This document shows positions 1 through 6,202 of a stretch of DNA of 11,195 nucleotides, one piece after another. Source of the stretch: CAYZQE01 sp964480635 (lineage in GTDB: Bacteria > Pseudomonadota > Gammaproteobacteria > GCA-001735895); the NCBI GenBank assembly GCA_964480635.1, contig CAYZQE010000080.1, forward strand, positions 1 to 11,195, given 5' to 3'. Position 1 is the stretch's first letter. Each line of letters starts with the position of its first letter. The notes beneath the pieces are model-generated. The model saw only the letters and a program-made list of their open reading frames with translations, was not told the origin of the DNA and did not search any database. A program made the position numbers and the translations under genes.

Positions 1-122
1 TCCCACATTTCTCTCCCACATTTCTCTCATGTTTTCACATTTCTGTTTTCACATTTCTGTTTTCACATTTCTGTTTTCACATTTTTGCATTTTTGCATTT
101 TTGCATTTTTGCACATTTCTGA
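1..122. repeat. Cluster of three adjacent short tandem repeats
   Basis: Three units follow one another. A 13-bp unit tcccacatttctc occurs twice at 1-26. A 14-bp unit gttttcacatttct occurs three times at 31-72, with a fourth imperfect copy at 73-86. An 8-bp unit tttttgca occurs four times at 82-113. The first two units share a cacatttct core, and the same core recurs at 112-120, so the arrays look derived from one ancestral motif by slippage. One strand is almost pure pyrimidine plus A. No reading frame of interest crosses it. It lies downstream of the minus-strand peptidase gene. The left end may be cut by the window edge. Confidence 0.9.
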
Positions 123-134
123 TTTTAGCGTCAC

Positions 135-169
135 TCTCCCTAGCACATTTTGGAAAGACGCTAGGGAGA
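135..169. terminator. Hairpin downstream of the peptidase gene (possible terminator)
   Basis: The arms tctccctagc (135-144) and gctagggaga (160-169) form a perfect 10-bp stem with a 15-nt loop. A competing 6-bp pairing exists between agcgtc (127-132) and gacgct (157-162). The hairpin lies about 53 bp beyond the peptidase stop codon on the minus strand. There is no clear T-run after it on either strand, so a classical intrinsic terminator is not shown. It could instead be an mRNA 3'-end stabiliser or a remnant of a repeat. Confidence 0.35.
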
Positions 170-221
170 TAAAACAAATATCTTGCTGTTTTTACCCCTT
201 ATTCAAACCTATTAGAAAGCA

Positions 222-2186
222 TTAAAAAAAATATTTTCCTAGTTCATAATAATCAAAGCCATTACTTCTACCACCCAAATGTTTGGCTAAAAAATCTTCG
301 AGTTTTCGATAAAAAATTAAATTATTCGTCCATTTTGTAATGGAATGCCCTTCATTTTCAAACACCAAATAATCAACCTCTTTCCCTTCTTTTCGCAGTG
401 CTTCGACCATTCTATCCGCTTGTTTCAGCCTCACTCGTGGATCTCTTGCACCATGAACAATAAGTAGTGGCTTCGTTATTTGACCTGCTTTATAAACGGG
501 TGAACGTTTTTTCATTTGCTCACGGTTAGATGATAATGCTGGATTTCCAACGTATTGGTGCCAAAGGCTTAAATAGTTTTTCCAATAAACAGGGAAATGC
601 CCAATTAGACTCACTAAATCTGTCGGGCCAGCAACATCAACACCACAAGCAAATACGTTTGGATTTTGTGACAACCCTACCAAGACTGAATATCCTCCAT
701 AGCTATGCCCATAGATACAGATTTTGTTTTTATCGGCAATACCTTGTTCAACTGCCCAGTTAACACCATCAATTAAATCAAAGTGCATTTTTTGAGAAAA
801 TTCACCCACACCCGCTAAATCAAACTGCTTTCCATAACCTGTAGAGCCACGAAAATTAACTTGTAACACGGCATAACCTCGATTGGCTAAAAATTGAGTA
901 TTCGAATTTAAACCATAACGGTCTCTTGCCCAAGGCCCACCATGAACTTTTAATACCATCGGTAGTTTTTTGCCTTCAAAACCATTTGGTATGGTTACAT
1001 AACCATTAATTATCAGACCATCCCGACTTTTATAAGATATGGCTTTTGTTGAAGACAAGTTTTTGCTGTATTTTGACAGTGGATGACTGCCTATCAATTG
1101 TAACTTTTTAATCTCTTTCTGATATAAATAGTGGTTAACATGCTTTTCACTCATACCTGATAAAACAAAAACTTGCTCTGCGTTATCAGCATTCAGCACA
1201 CTTAAGTAGCCGTTTATTTGGTTTTGAATATTCTTATATTCTTTTTTAGTTTCTAAATCAAAAAAATGTTTTTTAGGGTAATCAGGCATTGATAAAGCAA
1301 CTTTAGGTTCTTTACTTAATTTACTAATCACTACGCCATCAAGATTCACCTCTTTTTCACCATAAATAAAGGTTCTTTTGCCAGATTTTAAATCCATACT
1401 AAATAAGGCTGTTTTATCTCGGTTTGTATTGCTTAATATCCAAGCCTCATTTTTGCCCTGATAGCCAACAATACCAAACTCATCATCATATGACCACTCA
1501 TCAACAAAAATCCATTCATCTGTTGAGCTTTTATAACGTTCTAAACGTTCTACTTTATCATCAAATACTGACACTCTCATTTTTACATTACTGTCATCAT
1601 CTATTGACCAATAAGAGACATTGCCTGTATTCTTTTCTATCAAAATTGATTCTTGAGTTTTAATATTTACTTTATAAAGGTCATATTCATTTTTGTATAT
1701 ATAATTTGATACCACGAAAATATGCTCAGGGTCATTCATTGGGATTTTAACCAATCGAACGGTACTTTGTTTAAAAGGCGTTATATCAACATAGTTTTTA
1801 TTGGGATATTTAATTGATAAGGAAACAACATGAGTTTGCTCAGTTCCTCTATGAGCAGAGCCATGAGTTAAAAAAGTTTCACTATCTTGTGCCCAAATAA
1901 AATTATTAATATCTGAACTTGAATGACCATTTATCACATGGATTTGCTCAGACTCAATTAAACGCCAATGAATTTTTGTATGCGTGCCTTGCACAGCAAT
2001 CCAAGCTATTTTTAATCCATCAGGTGAAATAGCATAGTTAAAATTACTTTCAGTGTTAGCGACAAAATCCCTCACAGGAATAATATCGACCAATGACCTT
2101 GTTGTGTCCCGAAAAACTTGGTGCGTTGAATGAGTTGCACAACCATTCAACATAATAAACCCCACTAGTAAGCCTAGTAATTTCAT
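222..2186 (-). CDS. S9-family prolyl oligopeptidase-like serine peptidase, predicted lipoprotein
   Basis: This is a predicted exported serine peptidase that would cleave short peptides, anchored to a membrane through lipid. The N-terminus is a short lipoprotein signal, hydrophobic from residues 3 to 13 and ending in an LNGC lipobox with Cys16 as the lipidated residue. Residues ~45-370 are the irregular beta-propeller-like region of S9 enzymes, and ~385-640 the alpha/beta-hydrolase domain. The catalytic triad is visible: Ser495 in GHSYGGY, Asp582 in HGARDPRV and His614 in ENEGHS; HGGP at 415-418 is the usual oxyanion-hole region. A length of 654 residues fits the acylaminoacyl/dipeptidyl-peptidase group of S9. 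The start is supported by AGGGA about 7 bp upstream (2194-2198) and by the signal peptide. It appears monocistronic. The family call is firm; substrate is unknown. Confidence 0.9.
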   Translation of the reverse strand: MKLLGLLVGFIMLNGCATHSTHQVFRDTTRSLVDIIPVRDFVANTESNFNYAISPDGLKIAWIAVQGTHTKIHWRLIESEQIHVINGHSSSDINNFIWAQDSETFLTHGSAHRGTEQTHVVSLSIKYPNKNYVDITPFKQSTVRLVKIPMNDPEHIFVVSNYIYKNEYDLYKVNIKTQESILIEKNTGNVSYWSIDDDSNVKMRVSVFDDKVERLERYKSSTDEWIFVDEWSYDDEFGIVGYQGKNEAWILSNTNRDKTALFSMDLKSGKRTFIYGEKEVNLDGVVISKLSKEPKVALSMPDYPKKHFFDLETKKEYKNIQNQINGYLSVLNADNAEQVFVLSGMSEKHVNHYLYQKEIKKLQLIGSHPLSKYSKNLSSTKAISYKSRDGLIINGYVTIPNGFEGKKLPMVLKVHGGPWARDRYGLNSNTQFLANRGYAVLQVNFRGSTGYGKQFDLAGVGEFSQKMHFDLIDGVNWAVEQGIADKNKICIYGHSYGGYSVLVGLSQNPNVFACGVDVAGPTDLVSLIGHFPVYWKNYLSLWHQYVGNPALSSNREQMKKRSPVYKAGQITKPLLIVHGARDPRVRLKQADRMVEALRKEGKEVDYLVFENEGHSITKWTNNLIFYRKLEDFLAKHLGGRSNGFDYYELGKYFF

Positions 2187-2290
2187 AAATATATCCCTAT
2201 GTCTTTAAGTTTTAAGTTAAATTTTAATAATGCCCTGTCGCATTTTTTGAGATGCATAATTCATATTGCTAATATTAACATACTCATTTT

Positions 2291-2450
2291 ATTAAACCCC
2301 TAGGCTTTGTAACCAAAATTCTAGCAATGCGCAGCGCCATAATTTACTGCCATTAAGCTTAGTAAAGTGCTGCTCGGGTTCTTTTAAAAAAATTATCTAT
2401 ATAACTTTTTGAAAACAAGCCCCGCTCACGACTTTTTTGAATATTAAAAT
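2291..2450 (-). pseudogene. Degenerate duplicate of the 3' end of the asparagine-synthase-family gene
   Basis: This stretch aligns with 3529-3688, the last ~160 bp of the intact amidotransferase gene, in the same orientation. By hand count it is about 86% identical, with a perfect 37-bp block (2336-2372 against 3574-3610). Read on the minus strand, the last 32 codons give a good C-terminus including KEPEQHFTKLNGSKLW, then RCALLEFWLQSLGV and a stop. It differs from the intact copy by conservative changes (H to R, Y to F, TQ to SL). Further upstream two single-base indels shift the frame: one base is missing near 2440 and one is extra in the A-run near 2386-2392, with a TAG between. Similarity stops at the stop codon on one side and at 2450 on the other. 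It has no start codon and is not expected to make protein. Confidence 0.88.
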
Positions 2451-2535
2451 TGGGGGGCAGCAGACCACTGTATTTTTCGGAAAACCTGAAAAGAGAGTTT
2501 GAGTATCTATATACCCAATGTGGCGAGAAGTTAAT
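2451..2535. other. Junction spacer with a degenerate REP-like motif
   Basis: Directly where similarity to the amidotransferase gene ends, the sequence tggggggcagcagaccac appears (2451-2468). It resembles gggggacagaccac, found twice at 3325-3338 and 3362-3375, with a small insertion. The remainder up to the antitoxin stop codon contains no gene, and I see no clear terminator for the toxin-antitoxin operon. Confidence 0.4.
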
Positions 2536-2841
2536 TCATATTAAAGCATCTAACCCTTTTCTTTCTATAATGTCTAAAAGCTTTTTTGAGGCACCTGCTG
2601 GTTTTTTATTGCCTTGCTCCCACTTTTGAACCGTTGATGGGCTAATATTAAAAACACTGGCTAATGCTGCTTGGCTTAAGCTTAATTTTTTACGAATAGA
2701 AATAATATTTTGAGGCGTAAATTCTTTAATCTTAGGAATACATAGTTTTTCTATATTCTTCATTGTAATGTCATCAACTAAGCCGCTTTTATTCAAGTCT
2801 TGTACTGTATTAGTAATTGAATCTATAACTGAATTTCTCAT
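2536..2841 (-). CDS. HTH (Cro/C1-type) antitoxin of a RelE/HigB-like toxin-antitoxin pair
   Basis: The 101-residue protein is a predicted antitoxin and operon repressor. Residues ~43-93 form a helix-turn-helix domain of the Xre/Cro type: IRKKLSLSQAALASVFNIS is followed by STVQKWEQGNKKPAGAS, a pattern typical of HigA/NadS-like antitoxins. The N-terminal ~40 residues probably contact the toxin. Its ATG overlaps the toxin's TGA as ATGA, and a strong Shine-Dalgarno sequence (GAGGTGAT) lies inside the toxin's last codons, so translation is likely coupled. The toxin-first order is the HigBA arrangement. The palindrome at 3212-3236 is its likely binding site. The gene looks intact. The family assignment is strong, but pairing and activity are inferred from context. 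Confidence 0.88.
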   Translation of the reverse strand: MRNSVIDSITNTVQDLNKSGLVDDITMKNIEKLCIPKIKEFTPQNIISIRKKLSLSQAALASVFNISPSTVQKWEQGNKKPAGASKKLLDIIERKGLDALI

Positions 2842-3194
2842 AATATCACCTCAATAAAGTCACCATTATTAATGGCCGTATTTAATTGGACTTCCGACAA
2901 AGTGAGCAATACTTTAGATAACTCTTTAAATGCCAAAAGCTCTTTACTTGATAAGCTAGCCTTTTCATTTTTAGAAAACCCATGAATAAAAATAGCACGG
3001 TCATTTAATTTAAAACAAATAATGGCGCGACCACTCCCGCTTTTACCTTGCCCCTTAAAACGAATTCTCTTTTTATAAAGGTTACCGCCTAAGTTAGCGT
3101 CATAATGACCTAATGTCATTTCCCGTAAAGTTGACGATAACTCATCCTTATGAATATTCTGCCTAGAGACCCATTTAGAGAAATGCTTTGTCAT
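2838..3194 (-). CDS. RelE/HigB-like toxin (type II toxin-antitoxin)
   Basis: This is a predicted small toxin of the RelE/ParE superfamily, in the group beginning MTxxFxKW (Pfam RelE, PF06296). Related RelE/HigB proteins cut mRNA on the ribosome. The conserved pattern is visible: MTKHFSKW at the start, DANLGGNLYKKRIRFKGQGK at 32-51, GRAIICFKLNDRAIFIHGF at 55-73, then SKNEKA. I place the start at 3194 (118 residues) rather than the ATG at 3206. MTKHFSKW matches the family N-terminus, and GAAAGGG lies a few bases before this ATG, whereas the upstream ATG is only 5 bp from the palindrome with no ribosome site. The downstream antitoxin overlaps by 4 bp. All conserved blocks are present, so the toxin is probably functional. 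Target and mechanism are inferred. Confidence 0.85.
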   Translation of the reverse strand: MTKHFSKWVSRQNIHKDELSSTLREMTLGHYDANLGGNLYKKRIRFKGQGKSGSGRAIICFKLNDRAIFIHGFSKNEKASLSSKELLAFKELSKVLLTLSEVQLNTAINNGDFIEVIL

Positions 3195-3211
3195 TAACCC
3201 TTTCATTTAAC

Positions 3212-3236
3212 AAGTATATCACCAGGTGATATACTT
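3212..3236. promoter_or_regulatory. Palindromic operator upstream of the toxin-antitoxin operon
   Basis: A perfect inverted repeat has arms aagtatatcacc (3212-3223) and ggtgatatactt (3225-3236) around one central base. It lies 17 bp upstream of the chosen toxin start on the minus strand. A 12-bp perfect dyad suits a dimeric Xre-type repressor, so autoregulation by the antitoxin or the complex is the obvious reading. Embedded TATA-rich sequence suggests overlap with the core promoter. Confidence 0.8.
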
Positions 3237-3274
3237 AGACAGCGTAAATAAAGCAACTTATATTTTGAGGAGCA

Positions 3275-3313
3275 GTTGCTTAAAAATAAAAAGGAAATAA
3301 AAGGAATAAAAGG
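3275..3313. repeat. Degenerate aaaagga(a)taaa microsatellite
   Basis: A purine-only run of imperfect units of the type ggaataaaa leads directly into the 37-bp tandem repeat, which itself begins with the related string aagaataaaaa. It probably arose by replication slippage and has no coding potential. Confidence 0.6.
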
Positions 3314-3387
3314 AAGAATAAAAAGGGGGACAGACCACGTTTAACTCACTAAGAATAAAAAGGGGGACAGACCACGTTTAACTCACT
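3314..3387. repeat. Perfect 37-bp tandem duplication with REP-like motif
   Basis: Two identical 37-bp units (3314-3350 and 3351-3387) each contain gggggacagaccacg followed by tttaactcact. From memory, motifs of the gggacagaccacg type are scattered between genes in many gammaproteobacteria and resemble REP sequences linked to Y1 (RAYT) transposases. No such transposase is in this window. A degraded relative lies at 2452-2468 on the far side of the toxin-antitoxin pair. Confidence 0.8.
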
Positions 3388-3528
3388 AATTTTTGGAATA
3401 AAAAAACCACCAACTTATATTTTTAGGCACACCTGCTTATGCTTAATATACCAAAGTGACTGAACGGCTATTCAAAGACTTTAATATAACCAACAATAAT
3501 TTCACCGAAAATTACTCTCCTCCTCCTA
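3388..3528. other. Non-coding spacer between repeats and the amidotransferase stop
   Basis: Together with the operator and repeats this completes the gene-free stretch 3207-3529. It is AT-rich, carries no reading frame worth calling, and shows no convincing intrinsic terminator for the amidotransferase gene. It shares no visible similarity with the sequence left of the degenerate 3'-end copy (2187-2290), so the duplication does not extend past the stop codon. Confidence 0.5.
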
Positions 3529-3688
3529 ATTAAACCCCTTGTGTTTGCAACCAATATTCGAGCAGCGCACAGTGCCATAATTTACTGCCATTAAGCTTAG
3601 TAAAGTGCTGTTCGGGTTCTTTTAAAAGCATATCTATATAGCTTTTTGAAAACAAGCCTCGTTCACGGCTTTTTTGTGACATTAAAAT
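3529..3688 (-). repeat. Functional member of the direct repeat (3' end of the amidotransferase gene)
   Basis: This is the in-frame partner of the degenerate copy at 2291-2450, offset by about 1,238 bp in the same orientation. It encodes the C-terminal ~52 residues of the amidotransferase. The two copies enclose the toxin-antitoxin pair and the REP-like repeats. Confidence 0.88.
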
Positions 3689-5305
3689 ATCACTCATAAA
3701 CTCGTAAAAATCTCCGCGCACGTATTTAAGTGCAGGCATGGGGAAATAGCCTTTTGGGCGATCAATCACGGCATCGGGAATTAAGCCTCTTGATATCTGC
3801 TTTAATATGCCTTTACCGCCCTGCGCTAATTTTAATTCAGAGGGCATTTGAAAGGCTAATTCAACCAATTTTTGATCTAAAAATGGTACACGAGATTCTA
3901 AACCCCATGCCATAGTCATGCTATCTACTCGTTTTACGGGGTCATCAACAATCAGGCTAGTCACATCCATGCGTAACACCGCATCCATAAAGGTGTCTGC
4001 ATGTTGCGTATTAAGCTCTTTTTTAATGAATGAGGAAGTCATATCATCACAGGCAAATTGTGGCGACATCATTTGCAAGTATTCTTCGTGGCTTCTATCC
4101 ACATAATGTTTGCTAAAACGCTGTTGATCACTGCCATTCTCTGCCTGCATTCTTGGATACCAAAAATAACCTGCAAACACTTCGTCAGCACCTTGGCCGC
4201 TTAAAACAACCTTGACTGATTTGGATACCTGCTCGGCTAGTAAGTAAAAAGCCACTGAATCTTGACCGACCATTGGCTCAGACATGTTGGCCACGGCCTC
4301 AGGCAGGCGTTTTAATACGTTCTCATTGGGCACTATGATTTTTTGATGGTCGGTTTTATAACGTTTGACAACGGCATCTGAAAACTCAAACTCATTGCCT
4401 TTTTCATCGCCGACATCTTCAAAGCCAATGCTAAAGGTTTTAAAATCTTGCACGTCTGCTTTCGCTAATAAAGCAACGATAAGGCTAGAATCTAGGCCAC
4501 CTGACAGCAACACACCGACAGGAACATCGGATATTTCGACATGGGTTTTAACCGCATTTAATAAGGCTTGCTCTATCTCGTCTTTCCACTCTTCTGGGCT
4601 TTTAGCTTGCTCTGGACGTTTAGCTATTAAGTCCCAATAACGCCGCTCGGTTATTTCACCTAGATGGGTCACCGTCATTAAATGCGCAGGGGGGCATTTA
4701 TGAATGCCGTTAAACAAGGTGTTGGGTGCAGGTACGACCGCATGTAACGATAATTGATGCTGCAAGGACTCTGGATTTAACGAGGTATCGCAAACCCCAG
4801 TGGCTAAGAGTGCAGGTAAATTAGAAGCAAAATAAAAGGTGTCGTTTGTTTTAGCAAAATATAATGGCTTAATGCCCATGCGGTCGCGTGCTAAAAAGAG
4901 TTCTTGCTGCTGATCGTCCCAAATGGCAAAGGCAAACATGCCCTGTAAATGTTCGACGCACGCTTTACCCCATTTATGATAGGCCTTCACAATCACTTCG
5001 GTATCACCTTGAGATTGAAACTGATAGCCCTCGGCTATCAATTGTTTGCGCAATTGGGGATAGTTATAAATTGTGCCATTAAACACAATGCTTAAATTTA
5101 ATTCTTTATCAATTAAAGGTTGGTGAGAGGCATCACTGAGATCAATAATGGATAAGCGTCTATGGCCTAAAAATACGTGCTCTACTGGCTGATAAGCCCC
5201 TTCATCATCTGGGCCTCGTCTTGCAATTTTTTCGCTCATTGCTTGCATCTGTGATGCGTTAATGCCGCCTTGCTTAAAATTTAATGCGCCATAAATTCCA
5301 CACAT
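3530..5305 (-). CDS. asnB: Glutamine-dependent asparagine-synthase-family amidotransferase (AsnB / NAGGN-amidotransferase type)
   Basis: A cytosolic two-domain enzyme that would take ammonia from glutamine and, using ATP, amidate a carboxyl group. Residues 2-~200 are the class II glutaminase domain: Cys2 after Met is the nucleophile, with RRGPDD (29-34) and FNGTIYN (75-81) also present. Residues ~240-590 are the synthetase domain, with the PPi-loop SGGLDSS at 268-274 and SGQGADEVFAGY at 369-380. The motif HAVVPAP (188-194), the KCPPA that follows, VDDPVKRVDSMTMAWGLESR (453-472), and the 591-residue length resemble the N-acetylglutaminylglutamine amidotransferases of Pseudomonas more than E. 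coli AsnB (554). The usual NAGGN partners (acetyltransferase/ligase and M42 peptidase) are not in this window, so plain asparagine synthesis remains possible. A TGAGG site lies 7 bp before the ATG. The symbol is family-level only. Confidence 0.88.
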   Translation of the reverse strand: MCGIYGALNFKQGGINASQMQAMSEKIARRGPDDEGAYQPVEHVFLGHRRLSIIDLSDASHQPLIDKELNLSIVFNGTIYNYPQLRKQLIAEGYQFQSQGDTEVIVKAYHKWGKACVEHLQGMFAFAIWDDQQQELFLARDRMGIKPLYFAKTNDTFYFASNLPALLATGVCDTSLNPESLQHQLSLHAVVPAPNTLFNGIHKCPPAHLMTVTHLGEITERRYWDLIAKRPEQAKSPEEWKDEIEQALLNAVKTHVEISDVPVGVLLSGGLDSSLIVALLAKADVQDFKTFSIGFEDVGDEKGNEFEFSDAVVKRYKTDHQKIIVPNENVLKRLPEAVANMSEPMVGQDSVAFYLLAEQVSKSVKVVLSGQGADEVFAGYFWYPRMQAENGSDQQRFSKHYVDRSHEEYLQMMSPQFACDDMTSSFIKKELNTQHADTFMDAVLRMDVTSLIVDDPVKRVDSMTMAWGLESRVPFLDQKLVELAFQMPSELKLAQGGKGILKQISRGLIPDAVIDRPKGYFPMPALKYVRGDFYEFMSDILMSQKSRERGLFSKSYIDMLLKEPEQHFTKLNGSKLWHCALLEYWLQTQGV

Positions 5306-5468
5306 AGAAAAACCTCAGTCATTGTCATGTTTTTGTTTAAAATCAATTAGTTGCTTACATATAAGAATTTACTTATACTTCGCACCGCTTATCATTTAAG
5401 TTTTGCCCTTTGTCACTCATATTGGGTCAAAAACTTAATTTAACATTAATTATTTCTTAGGGCACATT
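5306..5468. promoter_or_regulatory. Divergent promoter region with two dyads
   Basis: This spacer must hold the promoters of both the amidotransferase (minus) and the PuuD-like gene (plus). An 18-bp palindrome TATAAGAATTTACTTATA lies at 5360-5377; its minus-strand TATAAG could be a -10 element. A larger inverted repeat has ttaagttttgccc (5396-5408) facing gggtcaaaaacttaa (5424-5438), pairing over 12-13 positions with a small bulge and a ~15-nt loop. No standard -35/-10 pair stands out on either strand. The function of the dyads is unknown. Confidence 0.4.
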
Positions 5469-6068
5469 ATGAATCCATTAAAATCTATTCCCGGCACTAT
5501 CATTGCCGGTATTGTTATGGCGATTGTTATCGCTTTTATTCTTGGCGGTAACGACGGTATTGCTATCAATATTTCTGAAATTGCTGTCTGGCTCCACGTT
5601 ATTGTGGGTATCACATGGATTGGTTTATTGTATTACTTTAACTTTATTCAAGTGCCCGCTATGGCAGCTGCTTTAGGTGATTCAGATGGCCCAGGCCCTG
5701 CCGCCATTGGTAAATATGTTGCTCCACGCGCACTTTGGTATTTTCGTTGGTCTGCATTATTAACGTGGTTAACAGGTATGGCTGCATTATCGGGCGCTGG
5801 CGGTGTTGCTGCTGCATTTACATTCGCTAATGAGGCATCTACAATAATCGGTGTTGGCGCATGGTTAGGTACTATCATGTTAATCAATGTTTGGGGCTTT
5901 ATTTGGCCTAACCAAAAGAAAATTTTAGGTCTTGATGGTAAAACTCATGACGCTGAGGTTATCGCAAAGTGTAAAGCAACGGCTTTCACTTTCTCACGTA
6001 TCAACGTTGTGCTTTCTATCCCCATGTTAATGAGCATGACTGCTTATGGGCATGGCCTTCCTTTCTAA
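5469..6068 (+). CDS. PuuD-like (urate hydroxylase N-terminal domain) membrane protein, no cytochrome c domain
   Basis: This 199-residue integral membrane protein resembles the N-terminal membrane domain of bacterial PuuD urate hydroxylases (Pfam Urate_ox_N). Hydrophobic segments lie near residues 8-26, 36-60, 90-115, 122-146 and 176-192. Family-like blocks are WLHVIVGITWIGLLYYFNF (41-59, with His43), RALWYFRWSALLTWLTG (87-103), NVWGFIWPNQKKILG (140-154) and SRINVVLSIPMLMSMTAYGH (176-195). PuuD proteins that oxidise urate carry a C-terminal cytochrome c. Here the protein ends after the last membrane helix, with no CxxCH, and no purine-degradation gene is nearby. I would not call it a urate oxidase; a role in electron transfer or haem binding is a guess. 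The start follows a weak TTAGGG site, and an intrinsic terminator follows the gene, which appears monocistronic. Confidence 0.78.
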   Translation: MNPLKSIPGTIIAGIVMAIVIAFILGGNDGIAINISEIAVWLHVIVGITWIGLLYYFNFIQVPAMAAALGDSDGPGPAAIGKYVAPRALWYFRWSALLTWLTGMAALSGAGGVAAAFTFANEASTIIGVGAWLGTIMLINVWGFIWPNQKKILGLDGKTHDAEVIAKCKATAFTFSRINVVLSIPMLMSMTAYGHGLPF

Positions 6069-6085
6069 GATTTTTTAGAAATGAG

Positions 6086-6113
6086 AAAAACCGGCGCTAT
6101 GCCGGTTTTTTTT
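6086..6113 (+). terminator. Rho-independent terminator after the PuuD-like gene
   Basis: The arms aaaaaccggc (6086-6095) and gccggttttt (6101-6110) form a 10-bp stem around the loop gctat, followed by further T residues for eight in a row. It begins about 18 bp after the stop codon. It separates the PuuD-like gene from argD. Confidence 0.93.
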
Positions 6114-6135
6114 CGCCTATTAAAAAGTAAATAAC

Positions 6136-6163
6136 TTGTATTCTTTACATATTGCTGTATTTT
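6136..6163 (+). promoter_or_regulatory. Candidate argD promoter
   Basis: TTGTAT (6136-6141) and TATTTT (6158-6163) are separated by 16 bp and match the sigma-70 consensus at four of six positions each. They lie 40 bp before the argD start and after the upstream terminator. I see no convincing ArgR box (TGAAT....ATTCA type) here. Confidence 0.3.
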
Positions 6164-6202
6164 AACTCGCTTTTTTCGAAATAGAAAAGCTGAGACAGCA
6201 CC

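Noticed and set aside
1..122. CRISPR array
   Set aside because: The units are 8-14 bp and lie head to tail without unique spacers, so this is simple tandem repetition.
1424..1663. Plus-strand open frame within the peptidase gene (also 530-763)
   Set aside because: Both lie antisense inside a well-supported S9 peptidase, show no family resemblance and have no ribosome site.
3730..5082. Several plus-strand open frames inside the amidotransferase gene
   Set aside because: They are antisense shadows of a conserved gene, with low-complexity translations and no domain signature.
5648..5887. Minus-strand 79-codon frame inside the PuuD-like gene
   Set aside because: The Ala/Pro/Asn-rich translation is a by-product of the membrane protein's codons on the other strand.
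5469..6068. A complete urate oxidase (PuuD)
   Set aside because: There is no CxxCH haem motif or extra C-terminal domain before the stop, and a terminator follows within ~20 bp, so no frameshifted cytochrome domain exists downstream.
6114..6202. ArgR operator upstream of argD
   Set aside because: GTATTCTTTACATATTGC vaguely resembles half an ARG box, but the symmetric TGAAT/ATTCA halves are missing.
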